A DNA stretch of 64,000 nt from an uncultured Lachnospiraceae bacterium (GTDB lineage Bacteria; Bacillota; Clostridia; Lachnospirales; Lachnospiraceae), in the NCBI GenBank assembly GCA_910578335.1, contig CAJTPU010000002.1, positions 173,800 through 237,799 of the forward strand, written 5' to 3'. The notes beneath the pieces were generated by a model. The model made no database searches, had not been told where the DNA came from, and saw only the letters and a program-made list of their open reading frames with translations. A program made the position numbers and the translations under genes. Shown here in pieces: positions 8,954 to 15,980 of the stretch. Positions within the stretch are counted from its first letter, which is position 1. Each line of letters opens with the position of its first letter.

Positions 8954-8992
8954 TACGTTATCAACGTAACTATTATATACGTTTATAACGTG
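8954..8992. promoter_or_regulatory. Two palindromic operators ACGTT-N3-AACGT
   Basis: ACGTTATCAACGT at 8955-8967 and ACGTTTATAACGT at 8979-8991, each a perfect 5-3-5 inverted repeat, with centres 24 bp apart. The upstream copy lies between the -35 and -10 of the operon promoter; the other overlaps the likely start point. This is the geometry of a repressor acting as a dimer or tetramer. The divergent XRE gene is the natural candidate, but that link is inference. Confidence 0.75.
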
Positions 8993-9001
8993 TGTCGTCA
9001 A
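8972..9001 (-). promoter_or_regulatory. Sigma-A promoter of the surface-glycan operon
   Basis: On the minus strand: TTGACG (9001-8996), an 18-nt spacer, and TATAAT (8977-8972). It points at the GT4 gene. One palindrome fills the spacer and a second covers the expected start point, so the promoter looks repressible. Confidence 0.75.
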
Positions 9002-9130
9002 TATAATATTAATCAGATACTTAAAGTCAGATAGATTATCATCTTTTTTACTGACTTGACATACGGGTATTGGAAGGAAGCGAGTGTGTTAAATAGGGTA
9101 ACCATAGTATGATTGGAGACAAGAATTCGA

Positions 9131-9487
9131 ATGAAAGAAACTTATGACCGCCTCGCTGCAGGTGACAGGATACGTCTAAAACGTACCTTACTCGGACTAA
9201 CACAGGAGGAAATGGCAGTAAAAATAAACCGCGCCACAAAATATTACGCAGATATAGAAAGAGGCTGCTGCGGCATGTCCATAGAAACCCTGATGGCACT
9301 CTCCGCCACCTTGGATATGCCTTTGGATTATATTATTTATGGGAAGGTATCTGATGAAAAAGAAGAAAAAAAGCATACCGAAGAAACGGCTGCGATTATC
9401 GGCATGTTAGACACTTCCGACATGCGCACCCGCCAATATGCCTTAAATATGCTCAAACTGTTTTTGGCTGCATGTAAAAGGCGGTAA
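9131..9487 (+). CDS. XRE-family transcriptional regulator
   Basis: 118 residues from ATG 9131; TTG 9113 would add six. The N-terminal helix-turn-helix is clear: RIRLKRTLLGLTQEEMAVKI followed by RATKYYADIERG and LMALSATLDMPLDYIIYG. A short helical C-terminus follows. It is divergent from the glycan operon and separated from it by about 240 bp holding two palindromes. SinR/SlrR-type proteins regulate exopolysaccharide operons in Bacillus from a similar position, but there is no evidence of orthology. It ends against aroQ at a shared bidirectional terminator. Confidence 0.85.
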   Translation: MKETYDRLAAGDRIRLKRTLLGLTQEEMAVKINRATKYYADIERGCCGMSIETLMALSATLDMPLDYIIYGKVSDEKEEKKHTEETAAIIGMLDTSDMRTRQYALNMLKLFLAACKRR

Positions 9488-9517
9488 AAAACCGCAGACT
9501 TTATGTCTGCGGTTTTT
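9487..9517. terminator. Bidirectional terminator between XRE gene and aroQ
   Basis: A perfect 13-bp stem, AAAAACCGCAGAC/GTCTGCGGTTTTT, with a 5-nt loop. Both strands end in a U-run. The last codons of aroQ form one arm and its TAA stop sits in the loop; the XRE stop codon abuts the other side. Confidence 0.92.
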
Positions 9518-9965
9518 CCTTTCCTGTCATTGCCAGCCTGATTATCTCGTCAATCGCAAGCAGATATCCCGAAAGTCCCTTGCCGTATATCTGCCCGTCG
9601 CACGCCGGCTCGGTAACGGACACCCGCCGGAACTCCTCCCGCGCCGTGATATCTGATATATGTATCTCTATTTTAGGCACCGCAAGGCTTGCCAGTGCAT
9701 CCCTGATGGCATAGCTGTAGTGCGTATATGCGCCCGGATTGATAACAATGCCTTCCGTGCCGTCAAAATACGAATCCTGAAGCCTGTCGATAATGGCGCC
9801 CTCATGATTGCTCTGAAACACCTCAATCGTACTTCCCGTCTCCTCCCCCTTCTCCGCTATCATGCCGAGCAAATAATCATAATCCTGCGTTCCATATACC
9901 TTTTTTTCCCTAATACCCAAAAAATTAATATTCGGACCGTTAATAACCAGAATTTTCATTTTCAT
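9501..9965 (-). CDS. aroQ: Type II 3-dehydroquinate dehydratase
   Basis: 154 residues. Converts 3-dehydroquinate to 3-dehydroshikimate in the cytoplasm, third step of the shikimate pathway. Family motifs are present: INGPNINFLGIRE near the N-terminus, the lid Tyr in VYGTQDYDYL, QSNHEGAIID, INPGAYTHYSYAIRDAL and EIHISDITAREEFRR. Length is normal for the dodecameric type II enzyme. The start overlaps the 3' end of aroK by 26 nt, so the two are translationally coupled. Ends inside a terminator. Confidence 0.95.
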   Translation of the reverse strand: MKMKILVINGPNINFLGIREKKVYGTQDYDYLLGMIAEKGEETGSTIEVFQSNHEGAIIDRLQDSYFDGTEGIVINPGAYTHYSYAIRDALASLAVPKIEIHISDITAREEFRRVSVTEPACDGQIYGKGLSGYLLAIDEIIRLAMTGKEKPQT

Positions 9966-10512
9966 GCCTCCCGTCTTTCATAAAACTGTCCTTTTCGCCT
10001 TCCCTCTCCGCAATCCTGTCTAAAAGCTCTGTAAGCACCTGCTCCATGTCCTTTCCATCCACATCCAGAATCATATCCGCAGCAGCCTCATACACCGGAG
10101 CCCTCTTTTCCAAAAGCTCCTCTATTCTTGCAAGCGGCTCCGCGCACTGTAAAAGCGGTCTGGATGTATCCCCCTTCAGCCGCTCCCAGACGCTCTTTGC
10201 GGATATGCGCAGATATACCACGGTGCCAAGCTCTTTTAAAAGGGCGTGGTTCTCCTGCCGCATGGGAAGACCGCCGCCTGTGGCAATGATTTTCTCCTCC
10301 TGTGACAGCAGCAGCTCTCTTAAACATGCCGTCTCCATCCGGCGAAAAGCATCTTCCCCTTTCAATGCAAAAATATCACGGATGCTTCTGCCCTCTTTTC
10401 TCTCTATCAGCTTGTCCGTATCCTCCAAAACCCTGCGCAGCCTGTATGAAAGCCGAAATCCTACCGTTGACTTTCCGCATCCCATAAAACCGATTAAAAT
10501 GATATTGTTCAT
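9940..10512 (-). CDS. aroK: Shikimate kinase
   Basis: 190 residues from ATG 10512, which overlaps the aroE stop as ATGA. Phosphorylates shikimate to shikimate 3-phosphate using ATP. The P-loop GFMGCGKSTVG lies at residues 8-18, followed by DTDKLIE (Mg and shikimate binding), FRRMET with a binding Arg, and IIATGGG. In the lid region the expected Arg is in DTSRPLL. Reading further upstream inside aroE is possible but would add 22 residues unlike the family. The run aroE-aroK-aroQ covers three consecutive activities. Confidence 0.94.
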   Translation of the reverse strand: MNNIILIGFMGCGKSTVGFRLSYRLRRVLEDTDKLIERKEGRSIRDIFALKGEDAFRRMETACLRELLLSQEEKIIATGGGLPMRQENHALLKELGTVVYLRISAKSVWERLKGDTSRPLLQCAEPLARIEELLEKRAPVYEAAADMILDVDGKDMEQVLTELLDRIAEREGEKDSFMKDGRHENENSGY

Positions 10513-11366
10513 ATGTTTTCCTTTAATCTCTTGTAAACTTCCTCTGCTTTCGTATCCGGCACAGATATCCGGTTCCAAAGCTCATAGGCGATAATGCCTT
10601 GATATAAAAGCATCTTTAACCCGTTAAAAGCCACCCCGCCAGCCTCCTCCACAAGCCGCATGAACTTTGTTTTGGCAGGATTGTAAATCAAATCATAGCC
10701 CGTATGAATCCGGCTGTAAAAATCCTTTTCTTCTATTACGGCATTATCTGTCGCAGGATACATACCTACGTTGGTTGCCTGCACCGCCAGAAACCGTTTC
10801 GCGGGAAGCGCATCATACGCCGTCAGAGGAAGCGCCTTCGCCACCTGCCTGCCTGCATAGACATTCACTTCCTCCGCAATCATGGCTGCCCTGTCGACGG
10901 TCCGGTTCAAAATCCAGATGTTTTCCGCCTTGTCAGCCAGCATAACCGCCACAGCCCTTGCAACGCCGCCGGCGCCCAGAATCAATACCTGCTCTTTCTT
11001 TAGATGAATGCCGTCACTTGCCATTGCACGGCACAGCCCCGGCATATCGGTGTTGTAGCCCTTGTAGCCGCCGCCGCTTTTTACCAGCGTGTTGACCGCC
11101 CCTATTTTTTCTGCAAGCCCATCCGTCTCCGCCAGATAAGGCAAAACCTTTTCTTTGTGGGGAACCGTCACATTAAGCCCCGTTATTCCCAATGCATAGG
11201 CGCCCTTTACAGCCGCCTCCAGCCCCTCTTCCCGCACGGGGAAGGGCACATAGGCAAGATTTAAGCCGAGCAGCTCTGAAAGCGTATTGTGAATCAGGGG
11301 AGAAAGCGTGTGCTCCACCGGACACCCTATCAGCCCGCATATTTTTGTCCGTCCGTCTATCTGCAT
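10509..11366 (-). CDS. aroE: Shikimate dehydrogenase
   Basis: 285 residues. Reduces 3-dehydroshikimate to shikimate with NADPH. The substrate domain shows LIGCPVEHTLSPLIHN and LNVTVPHKEKV with the catalytic Lys; GAVNTLV and YNTDMPG follow. The nucleotide domain has the GAGGVARAV loop and NRT, where the Arg favours NADP. The start ATG 11366 is preceded by GGAGAGG 7 nt upstream, better than the in-frame upstream start at 11399. Translationally coupled to aroK. Confidence 0.94.
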   Translation of the reverse strand: MQIDGRTKICGLIGCPVEHTLSPLIHNTLSELLGLNLAYVPFPVREEGLEAAVKGAYALGITGLNVTVPHKEKVLPYLAETDGLAEKIGAVNTLVKSGGGYKGYNTDMPGLCRAMASDGIHLKKEQVLILGAGGVARAVAVMLADKAENIWILNRTVDRAAMIAEEVNVYAGRQVAKALPLTAYDALPAKRFLAVQATNVGMYPATDNAVIEEKDFYSRIHTGYDLIYNPAKTKFMRLVEEAGGVAFNGLKMLLYQGIIAYELWNRISVPDTKAEEVYKRLKENI

Positions 11367-11442
11367 ATTGATTCCCTCTCCTGCCATTGATACTGTCAAT
11401 TACGGACTCTCATTTGTCCGCTGCAAATTTCACATTCACCTG

Positions 11443-11943
11443 TCAATGCGCCTGTTTTCTATGATAAAAATACAGGACAATTCTTTCCAGCTTCCTCTTC
11501 AGTACAATCTGTATCTCTTCCTTGGGATGAATCGGCTTTACCAGCCAGGTTTCCATGCCCGCTTTTTTTGCCCCCCAGATGTCGGTAAAAAGCTGGTCGC
11601 CCACAAACATGGTGTCTGCGGGACCTGTGCCCAGCCGCTCCATCGCCTTAACATAGCCCGCCCGCTTCGGCTTTCCCGCCTTATATATATATTCTCCTCC
11701 TGCCGCATCGCTAAACTGCTTTACCCGGGGCTCCTTGTTGTTGGATAAAAACATCACATGAAAGCCAAAGGCTCTAAGCGCTGTAATCAGCGCCACAGCC
11801 CTCTCGTCCGCCGGCGCACCGTGAGGCACCAGCGTGTTGTCAATATCAAAAACAACACCGCGAAAGCCCGCCCGATACAGCCCTTCGTAATCTATTTCAT
11901 ACGCGGAATCCGCCTCATGATGCGGATAAAACCTCTGAAGCAT
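11443..11943 (-). CDS. YqeG-family HAD-IIIA phosphatase
   Basis: 166 residues from ATG 11943, preceded by AAAGGACGG. HAD motifs: VVFDIDNTLV (DxDxT nucleophile), FLSNN for motif II and FVGDQLFTDIWGAKKAGM for the acidic motif. YqeG proteins are small HAD phosphatases near aroE/yqeH in many Firmicutes; PGP1-type phosphatidylglycerophosphate phosphatases belong to the same family, so a role in phospholipid synthesis is possible but not proved. Read in the same direction as aroE, with a 76-nt gap. Confidence 0.85.
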   Translation of the reverse strand: MLQRFYPHHEADSAYEIDYEGLYRAGFRGVVFDIDNTLVPHGAPADERAVALITALRAFGFHVMFLSNNKEPRVKQFSDAAGGEYIYKAGKPKRAGYVKAMERLGTGPADTMFVGDQLFTDIWGAKKAGMETWLVKPIHPKEEIQIVLKRKLERIVLYFYHRKQAH

Positions 11944-12010
11944 ATCCGTCCGTCCTTTCCCGTCTTCAGACAAATCTTGTTACAAAAGCTGTCAGGCACG
12001 AATGTCTGCA

Positions 12011-12038
12011 CAAAAAGAATCCCGCCCTGCGGGATTCT
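12011..12038 (-). terminator. Rho-independent terminator after nrdR
   Basis: A perfect 10-bp stem AGAATCCCGC/GCGGGATTCT with a 3-nt loop, followed on the minus strand by TTTTTG. It separates nrdR from yqeG. Confidence 0.88.
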
Positions 12039-12046
12039 CTGCCGTC

Positions 12047-12502
12047 CTATTTTTCCTGCCAGACATTTTTTAATTCTTCCATAAAGGTATGAATATCCTT
12101 AAACTCACGATACACGGAAGCAAAACGCACATATGCCACCGCGTCCAAATCCTTCAGCTTGTTCATCACCAGCTCGCCAATCACCTGACTGGGAATTTCG
12201 CGCTCTTCCATGTTGAAGATTTCCGTCTCCACATTGTCCACAAGCTGCGTAATCTGGGAAGCGCTGACCGGTCTCTTGTGGCAGGCACGCAGCACGCCCC
12301 CCTCTAGCTTACCGCGGTCATACGTCTCCCGGTTGCTGTCCTTTTTAATGACAATTAGCGGAATCGTCTCAATCTTTTCGTAGGTTGTAAAGCGTTTGTC
12401 GCATTCATCGCAAACACGGCGCCTGCGGATGGAATTATTATCCTCCGCCGGTCTGGAATCAATGACTCTGGTATTTTCATGACCACAAAACGGACATTTC
12501 AT
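12047..12502 (-). CDS. nrdR: Transcriptional repressor NrdR
   Basis: 151 residues, the normal length. An N-terminal zinc ribbon (CPFCGHENTRVIDSR ... CDECDKRFTTYE) is followed by an ATP-cone (VIKKDSNRETYDRGKLEGG). NrdR senses dATP/ATP and represses ribonucleotide reductase genes. Start ATG 12502 has GGAGG 5 nt upstream. It has a perfect sigma-A promoter and its own terminator, so it is probably monocistronic. No ribonucleotide reductase gene is in this window. Confidence 0.96.
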   Translation of the reverse strand: MKCPFCGHENTRVIDSRPAEDNNSIRRRRVCDECDKRFTTYEKIETIPLIVIKKDSNRETYDRGKLEGGVLRACHKRPVSASQITQLVDNVETEIFNMEEREIPSQVIGELVMNKLKDLDAVAYVRFASVYREFKDIHTFMEELKNVWQEK

Positions 12503-12566
12503 ATTGCCTCCACTTCACCGTGCAAACGGTCTTCTTCCTGTGTGCGGTCCCGCCGCCTTTTCATTC

Positions 12567-12595
12567 ATTATAAGGCACACACGAAATCATGTCAA
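12567..12595 (-). promoter_or_regulatory. Consensus sigma-A promoter of nrdR
   Basis: TTGACA, a 17-nt spacer and TATAAT on the minus strand, a perfect match to the housekeeping consensus, about 65 nt upstream of the nrdR start. Confidence 0.9.
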
Positions 12596-12650
12596 CTTTT
12601 TTCATCTGTTCCCAAATGCCTGCCGCTTTTTGTCCGCATCCGGCCAGTCC

Positions 12651-12887
12651 TTAATCCGTACAAATATCTACCAGAATAATATCCGGTCCAATCTGCTTAA
12701 TATCCCGATAACAGATAACATAATCCTCCTGACATTTAAAGAAATTTTCCCATTTGTTTCCCCGCGGCACCAACAGCTTATGTATGCACCCGTTTCTTTC
12801 GTCAAATTCCAAATCCGCCACTCTGCCAAGCTGCTTACAGTCACGCAGATTAATCACTTCTTTACACTTTAATTCCGAAAAAAGCAT
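12651..12887 (-). CDS. YlmC/YmxH-family PRC-barrel sporulation protein
   Basis: 78 residues. A single PRC-barrel domain with MLFSELKCKEVINLRDCKQLG, a turn DERNG and the C-terminal DIKQIGPDIILVD. Members of this family (YlmC/YmxH) are widely conserved beside sigma-factor and sporulation genes in spore formers; the biochemical role is not known. Start ATG 12887 has GGAAGGG 6 nt upstream. Its promoter region is shared with the divergent sigG. Confidence 0.85.
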   Translation of the reverse strand: MLFSELKCKEVINLRDCKQLGRVADLEFDERNGCIHKLLVPRGNKWENFFKCQEDYVICYRDIKQIGPDIILVDICTD

Positions 12888-12958
12888 GTTCACCCTTCCA
12901 CAGCCTTTTTTCCATTATATGCAGCATTTTATAAATTGACACTCGGCGGATTTTCTTT

Positions 12959-12987
12959 GTATAAATCAAGACCATTTGCAAATACTA
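12959..12987 (+). promoter_or_regulatory. Candidate forespore (sigma-F/G) promoter of sigG
   Basis: GTATA at 12959-12963, then 17 nt, then AATACTA at 12981-12987, which is 6 of 7 to the sigma-G -10 CATnnTA. The overlapping GCAAATACT also fits a sigma-F -10 with one mismatch. Matches are short, so this is tentative. Confidence 0.4.
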
Positions 12988-13064
12988 TAACAGACCAAAA
13001 GAGAAAACCGGATATCCGTCCGCAGATAACTTCAAAATTCTTTACAAAATGGAGGCATTATACT

Positions 13065-13844
13065 ATGGCACAAGGAAAAGTAGAAATCTGCGGCGTCAAT
13101 ACATCCCGCCTTCCCCTGTTAAAACCTGCGGAAAAAGAAGCGCTCTTCTCACGCATTGAACAGGGCGACAAGGAAGCGCGGGAAAAATATATTGAGGGCA
13201 ATCTGCGGCTGGTGCTCAGCGTTATCAAGCGTTTCTCTTCCAGCAACGAAAATGTGGACGATTTGTTTCAAATCGGCTGCATTGGTCTTATCAAAGCCAT
13301 TGACAACTTTGATTCTTCCCTCAATGTCAAATTCTCCACCTATGCAGTTCCCATGATAATCGGAGAAATACGCCGCTTTCTGCGTGACAACAACTCCATC
13401 CGGGTATCCCGCTCTTTAAAGGATACCGCCTACAAAGCCATCTACGCAAAGGAATCCTTGATGCGCAAAAATGCGAAAGAACCCTCCATTGAGGAAATCG
13501 CCACGGAAATCGGTATTGCAAAAGAAGATATTACCTACGCGCTGGATGCCATCCAGAATCCCATGAGCCTGTATGAGCCGATTTTCACGGATGGCGGCGA
13601 TGCACTTTATGTCATGGACCAAATCAGCGACAAAAAAAATAAGGAAGAGACCTGGGTGGAGCATCTCTCCCTTAGCGAAGCCATGAAACACTTAAACGAC
13701 AGGGAGCATGAAATTATATCCCTTCGCTTTTTCTCCGGTAAAACCCAGATGGAGGTTGCCGAAATGATTGGCATATCACAGGCACAGGTGTCACGTCTGG
13801 AAAAAAATGCCCTGCGGTGTATGCGCAATTACCTGACGGCATAA
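13065..13844 (+). CDS. sigG: RNA polymerase forespore sigma factor SigG
   Basis: 259 residues. Begins with MAQGKVEICGVNTSRLPLL, the SigG-specific N-terminus that interacts with Gin/CsfB, followed by region 2 (NLRLVLSVIKRF, DDLFQIGCIGLIKAIDNFD, FSTYAVPMIIGEIRRFLRDN), region 3 and region 4 (LNDREHEIISLRFF, TQMEVAEMIGISQAQVSRLE). It drives late forespore genes. Start ATG 13065 has GGAGG 9 nt upstream; 43 codons of open frame upstream are not needed. It is the only plus-strand gene in this part and converges on the 90-residue hypothetical. Confidence 0.95.
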   Translation: MAQGKVEICGVNTSRLPLLKPAEKEALFSRIEQGDKEAREKYIEGNLRLVLSVIKRFSSSNENVDDLFQIGCIGLIKAIDNFDSSLNVKFSTYAVPMIIGEIRRFLRDNNSIRVSRSLKDTAYKAIYAKESLMRKNAKEPSIEEIATEIGIAKEDITYALDAIQNPMSLYEPIFTDGGDALYVMDQISDKKNKEETWVEHLSLSEAMKHLNDREHEIISLRFFSGKTQMEVAEMIGISQAQVSRLEKNALRCMRNYLTA

Positions 13845-13856
13845 ACGTTAGCCCAC

Positions 13857-14129
13857 TCAGCCAAGACCATTTTCCATTTCAAAAAGCCTGTCGTTCATCC
13901 ATGCGACAGCATCCAGAATGCCGTCTTCAGAAAACGCAAATAGTTCCTGCTGCTTCTGCCCGTCCGGTGTAGTCACGAAATTGAAAGGCTCACGCCAGAC
14001 CGTAACAAGCAGCTTTTTTCCTGCTTCCTCCTCTTTGCCCTCCAGCCGGTAGCGAAGTCCCCTGTGGCTCCCTGTAAACTCTGTCTTTTTCAAATATTCC
14101 AGAGACAATATATCTTCTCTTCTTATCAT
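13857..14129 (-). CDS. Conserved hypothetical protein, 90 residues
   Basis: A small soluble protein: MIRREDILSLEYLKKTEFTG, then RGLRYRLEG, LVTVWREPFNFV and a C-terminal helix with DAVAWMNDRLFE. The start follows AAAGGGAGG with good spacing. It sits between sigE and the convergent sigG, in the same direction as sigE, with a 66-nt gap and no terminator seen. I do not recognise the family; the position suggests a sporulation-linked role, which is inference only. Confidence 0.7.
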   Translation of the reverse strand: MIRREDILSLEYLKKTEFTGSHRGLRYRLEGKEEEAGKKLLVTVWREPFNFVTTPDGQKQQELFAFSEDGILDAVAWMNDRLFEMENGLG

Positions 14130-14195
14130 AGGCGCCTCCCTTTTACGGCACAGCCATACCGCCTATATAGTATAACACAAAATATCACACGGAGG

Positions 14196-14966
14196 CTACT
14201 GCTTCTCAATCTCCTTTTTCAGTTGTTTCATAATCTTCTTTTCCAGCCTTGAGATATAAGACTGGGAAATGCCTAAAAGCGCCGCCACCTCCTTCTGTGT
14301 CAGTTCCTGCCCGTCGGGCGTGTTGAGCCCGAATCTTAGGTTAATAATCGTCTTTTCCCGTTCAGAAAGCTTATCAATTGCCTTCATCAAAAGCTTTTTT
14401 TCTACTTCAATTTCAATATCCCGATAGATAACGTCCTCATCGGTTCCCAAAATATCCGACAAAAGCAGTTCATTGCCGTCCCAGTCCACATTAAGAGGCT
14501 CATCTATGGAAACCTCCAGTCTGGTCTTATTGTTTCTGCGCAAATACATCAGTATCTCATTTTCAATGCAGCGGGAAGCATATGTGGCAAGCTTGATATT
14601 TTTTTCCGGGTTAAAGGTGTTAATCGACTTAATCAGACCGATTGTACCGATGGAAATCAGGTCCTCCACGCCCACACCCGTATTATCAAATTTTTTGGCA
14701 ATATAAACCACCAGCCTAAGGTTATGCTCTATTAAAATGGATTTTGCTGCATCCTCGTACTCCGTTCCCAAATCACTGATTACTTCGTTTTCCCTCTCTG
14801 CTTCAAGCGGCGGCGGCAGCACTTCCGCCCCGCCTATGTAATGGATATCCCCCTGTCTGGCAATCACGCCCTGCCGAATCCTGAATAACGCATTTTCTTT
14901 TTTCAACACCTTAAACTGTATTTTTTTGGGGAATGTATTCCCCGGTATCGCTACTTTTAATATCAT
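14196..14966 (-). CDS. sigE: RNA polymerase mother-cell sigma factor SigE (pro-form)
   Basis: 256 residues from ATG 14966 (GGAGG 7 nt upstream). The N-terminus is a short pro-sequence that SpoIIGA removes. Region 2 shows NLRLVVYIAKKFDNTG, VEDLISIGTIGLIKSI and LATYASRCIENEILMYLRR; region 4 shows LSEREKTIINLRFGL and LTQKEVAALLGISQSYISRLE. It controls early mother-cell genes. spoIIGA lies immediately upstream and its end overlaps nothing, leaving a 23-nt gap, the standard arrangement. Confidence 0.96.
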   Translation of the reverse strand: MILKVAIPGNTFPKKIQFKVLKKENALFRIRQGVIARQGDIHYIGGAEVLPPPLEAERENEVISDLGTEYEDAAKSILIEHNLRLVVYIAKKFDNTGVGVEDLISIGTIGLIKSINTFNPEKNIKLATYASRCIENEILMYLRRNNKTRLEVSIDEPLNVDWDGNELLLSDILGTDEDVIYRDIEIEVEKKLLMKAIDKLSEREKTIINLRFGLNTPDGQELTQKEVAALLGISQSYISRLEKKIMKQLKKEIEKQ

Positions 14967-14989
14967 TTTAATCCTCCAGTCAAAGCAAT

Positions 14990-15796
14990 TTATTTTTCCA
15001 ATAGCTCCGGATGCAAAAGCATTTGATAATGCCGCGTCGATGAAACTGCCCCCTCGCTGACTCCGATGTACACATTGCGGCAGCATTTCTTCATTCCGTC
15101 CAGTTCAAAAATAATCTCAGGAAGCTCATAGCCTCTCATAATCCCACCCGCACAGCCTACGCTTCGGTAGGGAATCGCGCGAAACCCTTTTGTCTCGTCC
15201 TCCTGCTGCCATAATTTTTCAAAGGCTTCCTTATCCAACACGGATACCGGCTTTCCGCTAATCGGCTCCTTCAGGCTGTTTCCCGTGTCTATAATTGCCT
15301 TTACAGCTATTTGAATGCCGCTCTTTGCCAAAAGCTGTACTTCCAACAGCTCTCTCTCTTCCCGCCCGCATTCTCCCGTTTTCCGGTAAAAGACAAGCAG
15401 AAGGATACCGCCAAAGGCAAGCATTCCTGTTAAGGGTATCATGTGCTCCCTAAAAGGCTTCACGTGATTTCTCAACAGCAGAAACCCACCTCCCATCAAC
15501 AGTGCATATAGAAGCATTTTTTCAAAAACTTTAAAAAAAGCCTTTATGGTACCCGGCTTAAACACAAACGCCAGCATCCCCGCGCCGGTACAAACGAAGG
15601 CAGCGAGAATTTTGAACACCATACCAAGCGGCAGCACAAACACCATGCAGTAACCGGCTCCTCCAAGCACCGCTCCCAGAAAAAGTCTGAACCGCGTGGC
15701 AGTGCGATGCAGGCTTTTGTTTACTAAAAGCAGCAGATAGAGGTTCATGGTAAAGTTCAACAGAAACAGGCTGTCTATGTAAATCTCATAACGCAC
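14990..15796 (-). CDS. spoIIGA: Pro-sigma-E processing aspartic protease SpoIIGA
   Basis: 268 residues. About five membrane helices in the N-terminal half (starting IYIDSLFLLNFTMNLYLLLL), then a cytoplasmic protease domain with the catalytic Asp in IIDTGNSLKEPISGKPV. It dimerises like a retropepsin and cleaves pro-SigE after the septal signal. Start is GTG 15796 with GAGAGG upstream. The promoter region carries two Spo0A-box-like sites. Confidence 0.93.
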   Translation of the reverse strand: MRYEIYIDSLFLLNFTMNLYLLLLVNKSLHRTATRFRLFLGAVLGGAGYCMVFVLPLGMVFKILAAFVCTGAGMLAFVFKPGTIKAFFKVFEKMLLYALLMGGGFLLLRNHVKPFREHMIPLTGMLAFGGILLLVFYRKTGECGREERELLEVQLLAKSGIQIAVKAIIDTGNSLKEPISGKPVSVLDKEAFEKLWQQEDETKGFRAIPYRSVGCAGGIMRGYELPEIIFELDGMKKCCRNVYIGVSEGAVSSTRHYQMLLHPELLEK

Positions 15797-15848
15797 CAGT
15801 CCTCTCTCCCTTCTTAGCCATACAGGTTATCCATACCACCTGATAATC

Positions 15849-15926
15849 ATTATAAGAGCCTGACCTCAAAGAATTTGTCGTATTTATTCTATGGACTGTC
15901 CGTTTTTTCAGGCATATTTCGACACA
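15849..15926 (-). promoter_or_regulatory. spoIIGA promoter region with two Spo0A-box-like sites
   Basis: Minus strand -10 TATAAT at 15854-15849. Spo0A-box-like sequences (consensus TTTGTCRAA) occur as TTTGTCGTA on the plus strand at 15874-15882 and TGTGTCGAA on the minus strand at 15926-15918; each has one mismatch. No good -35 stands 17 nt from the -10, as expected of a Spo0A-activated spoIIG-type promoter. Confidence 0.6.
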
Positions 15927-15959
15927 CAAAAAAGAGCCCGCCATAACCGGCTGACTCTT
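15927..15959 (-). terminator. Terminator after ftsZ
   Basis: On the minus strand an AAGAG...CTCTT stem with an imperfect inner part is followed by a run of T. It ends the division cluster transcript before spoIIGA. Confidence 0.6.
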
Positions 15960-15980
15960 CCGTCTGCTTGCTGTTTTTTA

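Noticed and set aside
9056..9061. TTGACA as a -35 for the XRE gene
   Set aside because: No acceptable -10 lies 16-19 nt downstream.
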